Source of the DNA: Yersinia alsatica
GTDB lineage: Bacteria > Pseudomonadota > Gammaproteobacteria > Enterobacterales > Enterobacteriaceae
Length of the DNA stretch: 64,000 nt
Direction: 5' to 3'
Assembly: GCF_902170305.1 (NCBI RefSeq)
Contig: NZ_CABHWW010000033.1
Coordinates: 124,001 to 188,000, forward strand
Shown: positions 48,589 through 60,254 of the stretch, in pieces
Numbering within the stretch: position 1 is the stretch's first letter
Layout of the letters: the number at the start of each line of letters is the position of its first letter
Translations under genes and position numbers: made by a program
Notes under the pieces: model-generated
What the model saw: the letters and a program-made list of their open reading frames with translations, nothing else
The model's database searches: none
What the model was told of the DNA's origin: nothing

Positions 48589-50823
48589 TTAATTGCCGTG
48601 AAGCCTACGGGCATCGATCACATCCGGCAACTGATTCAGCTTCGCCAACACCCGCCCCAACACCTGCAAATTGTAGATTTCAATATCCATATCAATGGTG
48701 GCAACCATCTTCTTGGTATCGCTACGGCTAGCAACCCCCAGCACATTGACTTTTTCGTTCGCCAAAATGGTGGTGATATCACGTAATAACCCACTGCGGT
48801 CATTGGCCGTCACTCGCACTACCAGAGAATAACCGCTGGAGTAGCTTTCGCCCCAGACGGCATCGACAATCCGTTCAGGTGCATGAGACTGCAATTCAGC
48901 CAGTTGTTCGCAATCCGCGCGGTGAATGGATATCCCCCGCCCTTGGGTGATAAAACCAATAATCTCATCACCCGGAATTGGCTGGCAGCATCGAGCAATA
49001 TGGTGCATCAGGTTGCCAACACCTTCGACAACAATGCGCCCGCTGTCTTTATTGGCATTACGCGGAGGTTGTTGGGTTTTATTGTTCAGATGGCGTAATG
49101 CTTCTAAATCTGCCTCTTCCGCCGTTGGCTTATTAAGCTTCCCTTGCAGGAAGTTCACCATCTGATTCAGCCGGATATCACCACCGCCAATCGCTGCCAA
49201 CACTTCATCCATGGAGTTCATGTTGTAGCGTGGCACCAGCAGTTTCTCGGCCTCTTTCAGGCTGATATCCAAGTGCTCGAGTTCATCGTCCAGCATCTGC
49301 CGACCCGCAAGAATATTCTTGTCTCGGTCCTGTTTTCTGAACCAGTTGTGAATCTTAGAGCGCCCACGGCTGGTGGTGACATAACCGAGGTTTGGATTTA
49401 GCCAGTCGCGGCTTGGATTTGGCTGCTTCTGAGTGATAATCTCAATCTGATCACCCATCTGTAACTGATAGGTAAATGGCACTATCCGACCGCTGATTTT
49501 AGCACCGATGCAGCGGTGGCCCACATCACTGTGGATATGGTAAGCAAAGTCCAGTGGGGTAGAACCAGCTGGCAAATCAATAACATCGCCTTTCGGGGTA
49601 AACACATATACCCGGTCGTCAAATACCTGACTGCGCACTTCATCCAGCATTTCACCGGAATCGGCCATCTCTTCCTGCCAGGCAATCAGTTTACGTAACC
49701 AGGCAATCCGGCCTTCATAGCCAGAGCGGCCTGCGGCCACTGCACCTTCTTTGTATTTCCAGTGTGCCGCGACCCCCAGCTCAGCATCTTCATGCATCTG
49801 ACGGGTACGAATTTGAATTTCCAGAGTTTTGCCACGCGGCCCCAGCACTACCGTATGGATCGACTGATAACCATTTGGTTTAGGGTTGGCAACGTAATCA
49901 TCAAATTCATCAGGCAAATGGCGAAAATGGGTATGAACGATCCCCAGCGCGGCATAACAATCTTGCAGACGCTCCACCACCACCCGTACCGCGCGCACAT
50001 CAAACAGTTCATCAAAGGCCAGCGACTTCTTCTGCATTTTGCGCCAGATACTGTAGATATGCTTGGGACGACCATAGATATCGGCTTTGATGCCTTCATC
50101 GGCCATAGCTTTACGCAGCGACGCAACAAAATCATCAATGAATTGCTCACGATCGATACGACGCTCGTGCAGCAACTTGGCGATTTGTTTGTATTCATCG
50201 GGGTGAAGATAGCGGAAACAGAAGTCTTCCAGCTCCCACTTAATCTGGCCGATACCTAGACGGTTAGCCAGCGGAGCATAAATATTGGAACACTCTTTGG
50301 CCGCCAGCACTCGCTCATCTTCTGGCGCGTCTTTGACTTCACGCAGATGAGCAATACGCTCTGCCAGCTTGATGACCACGCAGCGGAAATCCTCCACCAT
50401 CGCCAATAGCATACGGCGCACGTTGTCCACTTGCTCGGAGCTCATGGAGTCGTTGGTAGTGGCTTTCAACTGGCGGATAGCATCCATATCGCGCACACCG
50501 TGCACCAGATAAGTAATGCTTTTGCCGAATTGCTCGGTCAATGTGGCTTCATCAATCACATTGGCATCCACCAGCGGGAACAGCAGCGCCGCGCGCATAC
50601 TGTCGTTATCCATACTTAGGGTGGAAAGGATCTCAACCATTTCAAGACCGCGCCACAGCAATAACGAGGCATCGGAATGGTTTTGCGTCTGTTGCTCACA
50701 GTAACGCCAGGTTTCGGCTAATCGCTCACATGACTGCGGATTGGGAAGCCCCAAGCTGGCGATCCAATCGTCGAGAGCAAACTCGCCCGCCGGATTCAAA
50801 TGTGCACTTCGTACCGCAACCAT
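48589..50823 (-). CDS. relA: GTP pyrophosphokinase RelA (ppGpp synthetase I)
   Basis: The 744-residue protein has an N-terminal pseudo-hydrolase domain that lacks the HD metal motif (LLFPLVDANVIDEATL), a synthetase domain (DIYGRPKHIYSIWRKMQKKSLAFDELFDVRAVRV, YVANPKPNGYQSIHTVVLGP), a TGS domain (VYVFTPKGDVIDLPAGSTPLDFAYHIHSDVG), a zinc-finger/helical region (ARCCQPIPGDEIIGFITQGRGISIHR) and a C-terminal ACT domain. It makes (p)ppGpp on starved ribosomes. Length equals the E. coli enzyme. It follows rlmD by nine bases. Confidence 0.99.
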   Translation of the reverse strand: MVAVRSAHLNPAGEFALDDWIASLGLPNPQSCERLAETWRYCEQQTQNHSDASLLLWRGLEMVEILSTLSMDNDSMRAALLFPLVDANVIDEATLTEQFGKSITYLVHGVRDMDAIRQLKATTNDSMSSEQVDNVRRMLLAMVEDFRCVVIKLAERIAHLREVKDAPEDERVLAAKECSNIYAPLANRLGIGQIKWELEDFCFRYLHPDEYKQIAKLLHERRIDREQFIDDFVASLRKAMADEGIKADIYGRPKHIYSIWRKMQKKSLAFDELFDVRAVRVVVERLQDCYAALGIVHTHFRHLPDEFDDYVANPKPNGYQSIHTVVLGPRGKTLEIQIRTRQMHEDAELGVAAHWKYKEGAVAAGRSGYEGRIAWLRKLIAWQEEMADSGEMLDEVRSQVFDDRVYVFTPKGDVIDLPAGSTPLDFAYHIHSDVGHRCIGAKISGRIVPFTYQLQMGDQIEIITQKQPNPSRDWLNPNLGYVTTSRGRSKIHNWFRKQDRDKNILAGRQMLDDELEHLDISLKEAEKLLVPRYNMNSMDEVLAAIGGGDIRLNQMVNFLQGKLNKPTAEEADLEALRHLNNKTQQPPRNANKDSGRIVVEGVGNLMHHIARCCQPIPGDEIIGFITQGRGISIHRADCEQLAELQSHAPERIVDAVWGESYSSGYSLVVRVTANDRSGLLRDITTILANEKVNVLGVASRSDTKKMVATIDMDIEIYNLQVLGRVLAKLNQLPDVIDARRLHGN

Positions 50824-50832
50824 AACTTCTCC

Positions 50833-52164
50833 CTACTTTGCGACCCCTGGCCCCTGTATGAACAGCGCCATAGATTCAAGATGCCCGGTGTGGGGAAACA
50901 TATCCAACATTCGCACCTGGGCAAGACGGTAACCGGCGGCTAATAACACCTGACTATCTCGTGCCAGCGTGGTGGGATTGCAAGAAACATACACCACCCG
51001 CTTTGGCGCCAGCTTGACTATATGTGACATGACCCCGGCCGCACCTGCGCGTGCGGGATCTAATAATACTTTATCGAACCCTTGTGTCGCCCACGGCTGA
51101 CAGCTGATATCGGATTCAAGATTTTCATGAAAAAATGACGCATTGGGTAGCGTGTTATTGAGTGCATTATACTGCCCATTCGCTACCAGCGCCGCAACTC
51201 CTTCCACACCGACCACTTCTCGCGCCAGTTTTGCCAATGGCAAGGTGAAGTTGCCCATGCCGCAGAACAGATCCAGCACCCGCTCATCAGGCTGGATATC
51301 AAGCCAGGCAATAGCCTGAGCCACCATTTGCTGGTTAACGGCATCATTGACTTGAATAAAATCTCGCGGATGAAACGCTAAGCGTAGACCCTCTATCTGG
51401 TAATAGGGATCCTCACCGAAGAGTTTTTCCAACTGGTCACTGTCGGCGGCCAAATAGACCGCGACTTGCTCTTTTTTTGCAAACTCAATTAACGCCGCGC
51501 GATCTACCTCTTTAAGGGTATCAAGGTGACGTAAAACCAGCAACGGCCCATTGTCAGCCAACACCAGCTCCGCATGCCCTAAGCGGCGCACAGCTTGCAA
51601 GGCGGATAAGCATTGATAAAGTGGTTGTAGCAAGCGCTCAAGCTCAGGTCGCAGCACCGGACAACACTTCACACAGACTAAATCGTGGGATTCGGTTTGA
51701 CGAAATCCCATCTGTAATTGTTGCCGCTTTGGGTGATACAACAACCCTAATCTCGCTCGCCGCCGATAACCATATTCTGGCCCACAAATGACCGGGGCTA
51801 ACTCTGGGCAACCCCCCGTCTCGCGGATTATCAGACGTTGAAGAGAATCAGCTTTGCTTTGTTGCTGTAGCTGGCTGTTGGCATGTTGCTGCTGACAGCC
51901 TCCACAAATCCCAAAGTGAGGGCAAGGAGGAGTCACTCTTTCGCTACATTGGTTCAATAATCGTTTAAGTTTACCGCGGCCATACTGGCGCTTTTGCTCG
52001 ATCAGCTCAATTTCAGCTTGCTCTCCCGGCAGGGCTCCGAGAATAAAGATAGCTTTACCTTGGTGGCGCGCAACTCCCTGCCCAAAAGGGTCAAGAGAGT
52101 TTACTGTCACAGTTATCGTTTGTTTGGTCGTCACACGCCGGTTTGCAGAGTAGAATTGCGCCAT
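50833..52164 (-). CDS. rlmD: 23S rRNA (uracil(1939)-C(5))-methyltransferase RlmD
   Basis: The 443-residue protein has an N-terminal TRAM domain ([25 protein letters not shown]), 4Fe-4S ligands in [14 protein letters not shown] and a fourth Cys later, the SAM motif [16 protein letters not shown] and the catalytic Cys in [14 protein letters not shown]. It methylates U1939 of 23S rRNA. The order rlmD-relA opposite barA is as in E. coli. Confidence 0.98.
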   Translation of the reverse strand: MAQFYSANRRVTTKQTITVTVNSLDPFGQGVARHQGKAIFILGALPGEQAEIELIEQKRQYGRGKLKRLLNQCSERVTPPCPHFGICGGCQQQHANSQLQQQSKADSLQRLIIRETGGCPELAPVICGPEYGYRRRARLGLLYHPKRQQLQMGFRQTESHDLVCVKCCPVLRPELERLLQPLYQCLSALQAVRRLGHAELVLADNGPLLVLRHLDTLKEVDRAALIEFAKKEQVAVYLAADSDQLEKLFGEDPYYQIEGLRLAFHPRDFIQVNDAVNQQMVAQAIAWLDIQPDERVLDLFCGMGNFTLPLAKLAREVVGVEGVAALVANGQYNALNNTLPNASFFHENLESDISCQPWATQGFDKVLLDPARAGAAGVMSHIVKLAPKRVVYVSCNPTTLARDSQVLLAAGYRLAQVRMLDMFPHTGHLESMALFIQGPGVAK

Positions 52165-52220
52165 ATTGATTGATCAAGCATCAGTTTCGTAAGCTGCTAA
52201 TTCTCCCACATTGGAATACC

Positions 52221-54983
52221 ATGACCAAATACAGTCTTCGCGCGCGCATGATGATTTTAATCTTGGCCCCCACGCTGCTTCTTGGGCTGTTACTCAGTAC
52301 TTCCTTTATGGTCAACCGCTATAATGAACTGCAAAAACAATTGGTTAATGCAGGCACCAATATTATCGAACCGCTGGCTGTTGCCAGTGAGTATGGAATG
52401 ACCTTTCGCAATCGCGATACCGTACGTCAGTTGATTAATCTACTTCACCGCAGACACTCGAATATTGTTCGGTCGATATCGGTTTTTGACGCCGATAATA
52501 ATCTTTTTGTCACATCCAACTATAATTACAATTCCTCACAATTAAGGTTACCCAAAGACGACCCCATCCCCAGTTCGCTGATGCTTTCCTATCGTGGCGA
52601 CTCCTTAATTATGCGAATGCCTATAGTTTCGGAATCCAATCTCTCCAGTGACCGAACGTCGGATTCAGATATCACCAACCGGCCATTAGGCTATATCGCC
52701 ATGGATTTGGATTTACAATCGGTGCGCTTGCAGCAATATAAAGAGATCTTTATTTCAACGCTGTTGCTGCTGTTCTGCATGTGTGTGGCCATTTTGTTTG
52801 CTTATCGCCTGATGCGCGATGTCACCGGCCCTATCCGTAATATGGTCAATGCCGTTGACCGCATTCGCCGTGGGCAGTTAGACAGCCGAGTTGAAGGGCA
52901 TATGCTCGGTGAGTTGAATATTCTGAAAAATGGCATCAATTCGATGGCTATGTCATTGGCGGCCTACCACGAAGAGATGCAGCAAAATATCGATCAGGCC
53001 ACCTCAGATTTGCGTGAAACGCTAGAGCAGATGGAGATCCAAAACGTCGAATTGGGGCTGGCGAAAAAGCGGGCGCAGGAAGCGGCGCGAATTAAATCCG
53101 AATTCCTCGCCAATATGTCCCATGAGTTACGAACTCCGCTCAATGGGGTAATTGGCTTTACCCGCCAAACATTGAAAACCTCACTTACGCCGACTCAAAC
53201 AGACTATTTACAAACTATTCAGCGCTCAGCCAATAATCTGTTATGCATCATTAATGATGTTTTGGACTTCTCCAAACTGGAGGCCGAAAAACTGGTTCTT
53301 GAACATATTCCGTTCCCATTACGAGGCGCGCTGGATGAAGTCATTATTTTGCTGGCACATACGGCCCATGAAAAAGGTCTGGAACTGACGCTGCATGTTA
53401 ATAAGGATGTCCCGGAGCAAGTCATCGGAGATGCCATGCGTTTGCAGCAAATCATCACCAACTTGCTGGGTAATGCCATTAAATTCACCGAACAGGGCAA
53501 TATTGACATTCTGGTGGCGGTACAGGCAAAAACAGTGCAGCAAGTGACCATTGTGGTAGAAATTCACGATACCGGTATTGGTATCTCGGAATCCCAGCAG
53601 AGTCAGTTGTTCCAGGCTTTTCGTCAAGCCGACGCCAGTATCTCGCGCCGTCACGGTGGTACTGGGCTGGGGCTGGTCATTACCGAAAGATTGGTCAAAG
53701 AGATGGGCGGCGACATCAGCTTCCACAGCCAGGTTGATCGCGGCTCTACTTTCAGATTCCACCTCACGTTGGATCTCAATGAAGCGGTTCACTATCGCCA
53801 CCCGGATATGTCACATCTGGAAGGCAAGACTCTGGCTTATATTGAGCGCAATGCCGCAGCGGCAAGGGCGGCACTGGATATCCTCAGTATGACTCCTTTG
53901 CAGATAACCCACAGTCAGACGTTAGCCCAGCTACCGAAACAGCATTATGATTTCCTGCTGGTTGGGGTTCCCATTCCGTTCCGTAATAATATGGCTGTTC
54001 ATCAGGATAAACTGATCGCCGCCATGAAGATTTCCGAGCAAGTCATTCTGGCTCTGCCTAGCCAATCACAGGTTGAGGCGGAACAACTTAAACAAATTGG
54101 TGCCAAGGCGTGCCTGATTAAACCTATATCATCCAATCGTCTCATTCCTTTATTATCTTATGAATCAGCAGATTGCGTCTTGCCAGTAATAGAGTTACCA
54201 CGCAAATTACCAAAGCTTCCTTTCAAAGTGATGGCAGTTGACGACAACCCGGCTAACTTGAAATTAATTGGCACTCTGTTGGAGGAGTTAGTCGAAGAAA
54301 CCGTGTTGTGTGACAGCGGAGCTAAAGCTATTGCCTATGCCCGTGAAAATACACTGGATATTATCTTAATGGATATCCAAATGCCGGAAATCGACGGGAT
54401 CCGCGCCAGTGAAGTTATCCATCAGATGTCACATCATCAAGACACGCCCATTATCGCCGTCACTGCTCACGCCGTCAGAGGGCAGCAAGAACAGTTGCTA
54501 AAATTAGGAATGGCCGATTATCTGGCAAAACCTATTGATGAAGCCCGGCTGATACAGGCACTTTCACGCTATCAACCCGACAATCCTTCCCAACTCAAAG
54601 AGGAGACGGACATCCAACCTATTGCGCAATCAGAGTATGAAGGGTCAATAGACTGGATACTGGCCGTCAGACAAGCCGCAAATAAAGAGACGCTCGCTAA
54701 AGACCTCTTAACCATGCTGCTAGATTTTATGCCGCAGGTAACCAGTCGTGTACAGGCGATTCTGGCGGGTGCCCATGACGAAGATATTCTAAGTCTGATT
54801 CATAAATTCCATGGTAGTTGTGCCTGTAGCGGTGTGCCACGCTTGAAACAGCTGTGTATGATAATTGAGCAGCAGTTACGTAAACAGACAGATTTACAAG
54901 ATCTGCAACCAGAGTGGCTTGAGTTGCTAGATGAAATGGACAATGTCCGCTATGCCGCCAGAAATTATTTGGGCGCAGCCTAA
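52221..54983 (+). CDS. barA: hybrid sensor histidine kinase BarA
   Basis: The roughly 920-residue protein starts [18 protein letters not shown], matching E. coli BarA, with TTGGAA before the ATG; an upstream in-frame start at 52170 would add 17 unmatched residues. Order: TM1, periplasmic sensor, TM2 ([22 protein letters not shown]), HAMP, HisKA with the phospho-His in [19 protein letters not shown], HATPase ([31 protein letters not shown]), a degenerate receiver, a true receiver with Asp in [14 protein letters not shown], and an Hpt domain with His in [13 protein letters not shown]. It phosphorylates UvrY, controlling CsrB/C RNAs and thereby metabolism and virulence. Confidence 0.98.
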   Translation: MTKYSLRARMMILILAPTLLLGLLLSTSFMVNRYNELQKQLVNAGTNIIEPLAVASEYGMTFRNRDTVRQLINLLHRRHSNIVRSISVFDADNNLFVTSNYNYNSSQLRLPKDDPIPSSLMLSYRGDSLIMRMPIVSESNLSSDRTSDSDITNRPLGYIAMDLDLQSVRLQQYKEIFISTLLLLFCMCVAILFAYRLMRDVTGPIRNMVNAVDRIRRGQLDSRVEGHMLGELNILKNGINSMAMSLAAYHEEMQQNIDQATSDLRETLEQMEIQNVELGLAKKRAQEAARIKSEFLANMSHELRTPLNGVIGFTRQTLKTSLTPTQTDYLQTIQRSANNLLCIINDVLDFSKLEAEKLVLEHIPFPLRGALDEVIILLAHTAHEKGLELTLHVNKDVPEQVIGDAMRLQQIITNLLGNAIKFTEQGNIDILVAVQAKTVQQVTIVVEIHDTGIGISESQQSQLFQAFRQADASISRRHGGTGLGLVITERLVKEMGGDISFHSQVDRGSTFRFHLTLDLNEAVHYRHPDMSHLEGKTLAYIERNAAAARAALDILSMTPLQITHSQTLAQLPKQHYDFLLVGVPIPFRNNMAVHQDKLIAAMKISEQVILALPSQSQVEAEQLKQIGAKACLIKPISSNRLIPLLSYESADCVLPVIELPRKLPKLPFKVMAVDDNPANLKLIGTLLEELVEETVLCDSGAKAIAYARENTLDIILMDIQMPEIDGIRASEVIHQMSHHQDTPIIAVTAHAVRGQQEQLLKLGMADYLAKPIDEARLIQALSRYQPDNPSQLKEETDIQPIAQSEYEGSIDWILAVRQAANKETLAKDLLTMLLDFMPQVTSRVQAILAGAHDEDILSLIHKFHGSCACSGVPRLKQLCMIIEQQLRKQTDLQDLQPEWLELLDEMDNVRYAARNYLGAA

Positions 54984-55005
54984 CATCAGCGCGGCAACAG
55001 AAATG

Positions 55006-55040
55006 AAAAGGGCACAGCGATAATCGACTGTGCCCTTTTT
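55006..55040. terminator. bidirectional terminator between barA and degP
   Basis: Perfect 12-bp stem AAAAGGGCACAG/CTGTGCCCTTTT with a ten-base loop and T runs on both strands, between convergent genes. Confidence 0.92.
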
Positions 55041-55108
55041 ATGGTCTTCATGCTGTTAGGGTATTCATACTGTTAATGTACAAATACCCGAGACTACATT
55101 AATAGCGA

Positions 55109-56551
55109 TTACTGCATCAGTAAGTACAGTGTGGTATCACCACGCTGAATATTCAGCGCCAATACTGATGGTTTGGAATCAAGGATTTTACGCAGCTCAC
55201 CCAGATTCTGAACCGGTTGCTGGTTAATACCCATGATGATATCGCCTTTTTTCAAGCCGATGCGTGCAGCAGCTGTGCCCGCTTTCACGCTATCTACTTT
55301 CACACCTTTCTTACCATTAACATCAGAATTGCTCAGTTCAGCACCTTCGATGCCGGTGTAGAGATTACCGGAATCAACCTGAGTCTGGCTGCTCTGCTCC
55401 AATGTCACTTCTACATTGACAGGTTTACCGTCACGCAGCAGGCCCAAGGTCATTTTAGTCCCTACAGGCAGAGTACCAATCTCAGCACGGAAGCCAGCGA
55501 AGCTGTTGATAGCTTTGCCATTCATGCTGACAATCACGTCACCCGCTTTGACACCTGCTTTAGCAGCAGCAGATTTTGGCAGGACCTGACTGATAAAGGC
55601 ACCTTTCTGTGCATCTACGTTCATGGCTTTCGCCAGCTCAGAGTTCAGCTCTGTGCCCATGATCCCCAGCTCACCGCGTTTCACTTGACCAAACTCAACC
55701 ATCTGAGAGGTCAGGTTTTTCACCATGTTACTTGGGATAGCAAAACCGATGCCGATGTTACCGCCGTCTGGTGCCAGGATCGCGGTGTTAATGCCGATCA
55801 ATTCACCATTCAGATTGATCAATGCCCCACCTGAGTTACCACGGTTAATGGCCGCGTCAGTCTGGATAAAGTTTTCGTAGTTTTCTACATTCAAGCCACT
55901 ACGGCCCAAAGCAGAGACAATACCGGACGTAACGGTTTCACCCAGACCATATGGGTTACCGATAGCCACGGTATAATCACCCACACGCAATTGATCAGAA
56001 TCAGCAATCTTAATTGCTGTCAGGTTTTTAAAGTCTTTCAACTGCAACAGCGCAATATCAGTGCGCGGGTCTTTACCAATGACTTTCGCTTCATAGCTGC
56101 GGCCATCACTCAGTTTGACGTTGATTTTGGTCGCATTATCAACCACGTGGTTATTGGTAACGACATAACCCTTGGCGGCATCAATAATTACACCCGAGCC
56201 CAGCGCACGGAAATCCTGCTTACTTGGCGCGCCACCTTTGCTACCTGGCCCACCTTGACACATTGGTGAAGCCTGGAACGGTGAACCGTCTTGGCAGAAC
56301 GGCGAATCATCGCCAAAGAACTGCTGGAATTGTGGTGGGATACCGTTAGCACCCGCATTGCTTACCTGGGTGCTCCCCTCCACATTGATACTCACAACCG
56401 AAGGCATTACCTTCTCTAGCATCGGCGCCAGGCTAGGGAGCTGCTGGCTGCTAGAAGAGGCTGTCTCTGCCGAAATGGCAGAAGAAACCGGCCCCATGGC
56501 TAAACCGATGCTCAATGCCAATGCACTTAACACTAAAGTTGTTTTTTTCAT
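55109..56551 (-). CDS. degP: periplasmic serine protease/chaperone DegP (HtrA)
   Basis: The 480-residue protein has a signal peptide (LSALALSIGLAMGPVSSAISA|ET), a Cys-containing LA loop (DDSPFCQDGSPFQASPMCQGG), the catalytic triad His in VVTNNHVVDNA, Asp in DPRTDIALLQL and Ser in AAINRGNSGGALINLNGE, and two PDZ domains. It degrades or refolds misfolded envelope proteins, and in yersiniae it is needed for stress survival and virulence. Upstream lies a good sigma-E-type promoter, with an ERIC element in the predicted leader. Confidence 0.98.
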   Translation of the reverse strand: MKKTTLVLSALALSIGLAMGPVSSAISAETASSSSQQLPSLAPMLEKVMPSVVSINVEGSTQVSNAGANGIPPQFQQFFGDDSPFCQDGSPFQASPMCQGGPGSKGGAPSKQDFRALGSGVIIDAAKGYVVTNNHVVDNATKINVKLSDGRSYEAKVIGKDPRTDIALLQLKDFKNLTAIKIADSDQLRVGDYTVAIGNPYGLGETVTSGIVSALGRSGLNVENYENFIQTDAAINRGNSGGALINLNGELIGINTAILAPDGGNIGIGFAIPSNMVKNLTSQMVEFGQVKRGELGIMGTELNSELAKAMNVDAQKGAFISQVLPKSAAAKAGVKAGDVIVSMNGKAINSFAGFRAEIGTLPVGTKMTLGLLRDGKPVNVEVTLEQSSQTQVDSGNLYTGIEGAELSNSDVNGKKGVKVDSVKAGTAAARIGLKKGDIIMGINQQPVQNLGELRKILDSKPSVLALNIQRGDTTLYLLMQ

Positions 56552-56609
56552 GTATTCAGGCTCTCGCTATACAAATAATAATGAATCAATAAATGGTATA
56601 TAACAGACT

Positions 56610-56730
56610 TATCCCAAATGAATTGGCATTGCCGCTGGTATTGCATACAAATCCCGATTATCTAACTCATCTTAGTGATTCGGGTGAATGCAAACAGCAA
56701 GTTTCACAGCAACTTCAAGCAAGAAGGATA
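56610..56730. repeat. ERIC element in the degP leader
   Basis: A diverged ERIC, about 121 bases, bounded by TATCC (56610) and GGATA (56730). It holds the ATCCCGATTATCTAACTC/ATCTTAGTGATTCGGGTGA core dyad and CAACTTCAAGCAAGAAGGAT end. A shorter remnant resembling the right half of an ERIC may lie at 56824-56896. Confidence 0.75.
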
Positions 56731-56746
56731 TAGTCGTCTTGCATAG

Positions 56747-56773
56747 TAAGATTAAATATGGGGGATGAAGTTC
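56747..56773 (-). promoter_or_regulatory. degP: sigma-E-type promoter for degP
   Basis: On the minus strand GAACTT (complement of 56768-56773) and TCTTA (complement of 56747-56751) are separated by 16 bases, a close match to the RpoE consensus GGAACTT-N16-TCnnA. degP is a classical sigma-E target. The predicted start, near 56740, leaves a leader of about 190 bases. Confidence 0.7.
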
Positions 56774-56930
56774 AGATAACCAATAATTGGAAAAGTAAAA
56801 AATATTGTCCGTCTTTACAAATCTATATACCCACGTCAGTGATTCGCGAGAACGATTACTACCAGCGCCCCTGCAATTTTTAAGATGATAGCTATAGTTA
56901 ATTAAACCGACAGCTCAATTTTCTTGCATA

Positions 56931-58448
56931 CTATTCCGCAGCCATCAAACGCCGATATTCATCGTAAGCATAAAGGTCTGTCATGCCACTGATATAATCC
57001 TGAATTAAGCGAGCGCGATAATAATATTCATATATCTCATGTTGTTCTGGCGGTAATTTTCCTAGCCGCTCCGCTGATTCAGCATAAGCCAAGCGATGTT
57101 TAGTCGACAATTTATGGAACAACCGAGTCTCTATCGGATACTGACGATGACTATCTTCCGCCACCAATTGCGTAAATGCGGCTTGTGGCATAGCCAGTAG
57201 AGGGCTATAGATATCCAGTAGCCCACTAATTACCCTATATCCTTGTAATTCAAGCTGTTCCACTTCTGGGTAATTAAATACGTGTTTTACAGCTACCTTT
57301 TTAAAAATTTGCAGTAATTTACACGCCGGACTGGAATCTTCTAATAATGCCTGATTAAACGAACCTGAAAATACCTCAGGTAGGTTCTCAATAAACCGCT
57401 GCGCTGCATGAGGAACCAATTTCCCCACCGTATTGACGCGTAAATACATAAAGAACTGATCTTCTGAACTACGCCGACCTTGCCCTCGCCCTAATTGACG
57501 AAATGCACCGCCAACAACTTTATCAAACAAATCACCATGGGCAACATCGCCCCACTCTTGCATCATATGGTCATAAAGTTGTTCGACACTGAAAATATTT
57601 TTTTCAACCGCATCTTCCAAGTCTGCAATGCAATAAGAAATATCATCCGCAGCTTCCATAATATATGTCAGAGGAAAGCGATTAAACTCCCCCATATTGA
57701 GCTCGCGGCGTAAATCTTTAACATACTCTTCTTCTGCAAGATAAAAGCCCGGCTTCTTCATCAGATAGTGATGAGAGGCCGGAATATCACCTGACCAATA
57801 AGCTGGCTTAGTATATTTAAGAATACAACCGACCTGTGCATAGGTCAGATTCAATTTTAATAAACTATAAACTAGGCGAATGGCTTGGGCATTTCCTTCA
57901 AACTGGCTCAGGTCATGGCGGATTTTGCTGCGCAGGATATTGAGCCCGGTTTCCCCTTCTCGCAATTTTAACGTATTGACCTGACAAAGATCCTTGCCGC
58001 GTGGCTCAGCACCACCACCATTGGGATCCATCTGCTTGCTAAACCAATTATTAATGGCTGACTCACCAAAATGGCCGAAAGGTGGGTTACCGATGTCATG
58101 CATCAGGCACGCCATTTCTACAATACTTTCAAAAGGATCAAGCAGTTTATCTAACCCATAGGCGGTGATTTTTTTATCCTGCTTAAATCTATTTAATATT
58201 TCTTTGGCGATATAGCGGCCAACTTGCTGTACTTCCAATGAATGGGTTAACCGGCTGCGCACCGCAGCATTCCGCTCTAATGGGAATACTTGGGTTTTTT
58301 GCTGTAAACGCCGAATAGCGGCAGAATTTACAATCCGCCCACGGTCACTCTCAAATACCCGGGTAATATCATATTCATCTTCAGCCGAACTGGATTTACC
58401 AAATGGCCGCTGAAAACTGATTTTTTGCTTAAAGTCGATCCCAGACAT
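56931..58448 (-). CDS. dgt: deoxyguanosinetriphosphate triphosphohydrolase
   Basis: The 505-residue protein has the HD-domain metal ligands in [21 protein letters not shown] and [19 protein letters not shown], and [20 protein letters not shown]. Length matches E. coli Dgt (505). It splits dGTP to deoxyguanosine and triphosphate. It lies upstream of degP in the same direction, but an ERIC and the degP promoter separate them. Confidence 0.98.
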   Translation of the reverse strand: MSGIDFKQKISFQRPFGKSSSAEDEYDITRVFESDRGRIVNSAAIRRLQQKTQVFPLERNAAVRSRLTHSLEVQQVGRYIAKEILNRFKQDKKITAYGLDKLLDPFESIVEMACLMHDIGNPPFGHFGESAINNWFSKQMDPNGGGAEPRGKDLCQVNTLKLREGETGLNILRSKIRHDLSQFEGNAQAIRLVYSLLKLNLTYAQVGCILKYTKPAYWSGDIPASHHYLMKKPGFYLAEEEYVKDLRRELNMGEFNRFPLTYIMEAADDISYCIADLEDAVEKNIFSVEQLYDHMMQEWGDVAHGDLFDKVVGGAFRQLGRGQGRRSSEDQFFMYLRVNTVGKLVPHAAQRFIENLPEVFSGSFNQALLEDSSPACKLLQIFKKVAVKHVFNYPEVEQLELQGYRVISGLLDIYSPLLAMPQAAFTQLVAEDSHRQYPIETRLFHKLSTKHRLAYAESAERLGKLPPEQHEIYEYYYRARLIQDYISGMTDLYAYDEYRRLMAAE

Positions 58449-58674
58449 CTTTCCCCCTGAGTATTTAAGTACATCCCCAAATCATTGGTGTTACGGCTAG
58501 TACGGAAGGGATAAATAGTGATACCCACTATCAGCGGAAGATGCAATTGATTACGTGCGAACTGCGGCGGATTACGCATTATCTTTGGCAAACTACCCGA
58601 CAGTCTCACTTACCTGATAAACTGTTGAGTGCTAATGACAGATTAATCCACTCCTTAACTAGGCGGGTACCCAC

Positions 58675-59376
58675 ATGAAAGTAGGCATTATTGGTGCAAT
58701 GGAAGAAGAAGTCACGTTACTGCGTGGCAAAATTGAAAATCGCCAAACCATCGCTCGGGCAGGTTGTGAGATTTACACCGGGCAACTCAATGGTGTGGAC
58801 GTCGCTTTGCTGAAATCCGGTATTGGTAAAGTCTCTGCGGCCATGGGCACCACTCTGCTGCTTGAACACTGCCAACCAGATGTTGTTATCAATACCGGCT
58901 CTGCAGGTGGTTTAGCCTCTAACTTGAAAGTTGGCGATATCGTGATTTCTACTGAAGTTCGTTATCACGATGCCGATGTCACTGCTTTTGGCTATGAACC
59001 AGGTCAAATGGCTGGTTGCCCACCCGCTTTCGTTGCTGATGCTGACCTGATTGCCTTGGCAGAGACTTGCATCGGCCAGTTGAATTTAAATGCCGTACGC
59101 GGCCTGATTTGTAGCGGTGATGCCTTCATTAATGGTGCAGCTCCTTTGGCTCGCATCCGTGAAACTTTCCCGACAGTTGCCGCTGTTGAAATGGAAGCAG
59201 CAGCGATTGGCCATGTTTGCCATCTATTCAAAACTCCTTTCGTTGTCGTGCGCGCCATTTCAGATGTGGCTGACCAAGAGTCTCATCTCAGCTTTGAGGA
59301 GTTCTTGGTTGTCGCGGCTAAGCAGTCGACGCTGATGATCGAAGCAATGTTAACCCAGTTGGCGCAGCGCGGTTAA
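58675..59376 (+). CDS. mtnN: 5'-methylthioadenosine/S-adenosylhomocysteine nucleosidase
   Basis: The 233-residue protein has [19 protein letters not shown] with the catalytic Glu12 region, [42 protein letters not shown] and the catalytic Asp in [12 protein letters not shown]. It recycles MTA and SAH and gives the precursor of autoinducer-2. It is first of three overlapping genes, mtnN-btuF-yadS; its stop overlaps the btuF start. Confidence 0.99.
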   Translation: MKVGIIGAMEEEVTLLRGKIENRQTIARAGCEIYTGQLNGVDVALLKSGIGKVSAAMGTTLLLEHCQPDVVINTGSAGGLASNLKVGDIVISTEVRYHDADVTAFGYEPGQMAGCPPAFVADADLIALAETCIGQLNLNAVRGLICSGDAFINGAAPLARIRETFPTVAAVEMEAAAIGHVCHLFKTPFVVVRAISDVADQESHLSFEEFLVVAAKQSTLMIEAMLTQLAQRG

Positions 59377-60254
59377 TGGTGTGGCTTAGTTTTTTCTCCC
59401 AGCCACGAACAGCAATCATTAGGCCTCAAGCTGCAATAATATTGTCGCTTGGCCTATTGATGCTGAGTGCGTTTATGTCACGCGCTATGGCTGTGGAGCG
59501 GATTATCAGTTTATCACCCAGTACCACAGAATTAGCCTATGCCGCTGGGCTGGGCGATAAACTGATTGCAGTAAGCGCTTACTCAGACTACCCAGAAGCC
59601 GCTAAAAAGCTTGAACATGTGGCTTCCTGGCAAGGGGTAAATGTAGAACGAATTCTGGCATTAAAGCCTGATTTGATCCTCGCCTGGCGAGGTGGCAATC
59701 CGCAGCGCCCGCTGGAGCAACTGGCTTCTTTTGGAATTCCGATCTTCTATTCCGATCCGGTTAATATTGATCAGATTGCAGATGATCTGGATAAACTGGC
59801 CCAATACAGCTCTCACCCTGAGCAAGCACATCAGGCCGCAGAGCAATTGCGCCAACAGGTTGCAGAGTTACGTTCCCGTCATGCTCGCAGTCAGCCATTA
59901 CGGATTTTCCTGCAATTTGGTACGCAACCACTGTTTACCAGTTCAGGTCATACGTTGCAGAGTGAGGTCATCTCGCTGTGCGGCGGTGAAAATATTTTTG
60001 CCAATAGCCGGGTTCCTTGGCCGCAGGTCAGCCGTGAACAAGTGATCATCCGCAAACCACAGGTTATTGTTGTCAGTGGCGATGAGTCTCAGACCGAGAA
60101 CATTAACGCTTTCTGGCGGCCCCAACTTGCAGTCCCTGTGATAGCACTTAATGAGGACTGGTTTAATCGCGCCGGCCCACGTATTCTGCTCGCCGCGAAG
60201 CAGCTGTGCCAGCAAATGGCCAGCCTCCCATCTCCTGTGGCGGAGTCACATTAA
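59376..60254 (+). CDS. btuF: vitamin B12-binding periplasmic protein BtuF
   Basis: The 292-residue protein has a signal segment ([21 protein letters not shown]), then the class III binding-protein fold: [56 protein letters not shown], a long backbone helix, and [21 protein letters not shown]. It delivers cobalamin to BtuCD. It overlaps mtnN by one base at the start and yadS by one at the end (TAATG). Confidence 0.96.
   Translation: MVWLSFFSQPRTAIIRPQAAIILSLGLLMLSAFMSRAMAVERIISLSPSTTELAYAAGLGDKLIAVSAYSDYPEAAKKLEHVASWQGVNVERILALKPDLILAWRGGNPQRPLEQLASFGIPIFYSDPVNIDQIADDLDKLAQYSSHPEQAHQAAEQLRQQVAELRSRHARSQPLRIFLQFGTQPLFTSSGHTLQSEVISLCGGENIFANSRVPWPQVSREQVIIRKPQVIVVSGDESQTENINAFWRPQLAVPVIALNEDWFNRAGPRILLAAKQLCQQMASLPSPVAESH

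Noticed and set aside
53319-53801. 160-codon frame antisense to barA
   Set aside because: It lies entirely within the conserved kinase domain of barA on the opposite strand and shows no family features.
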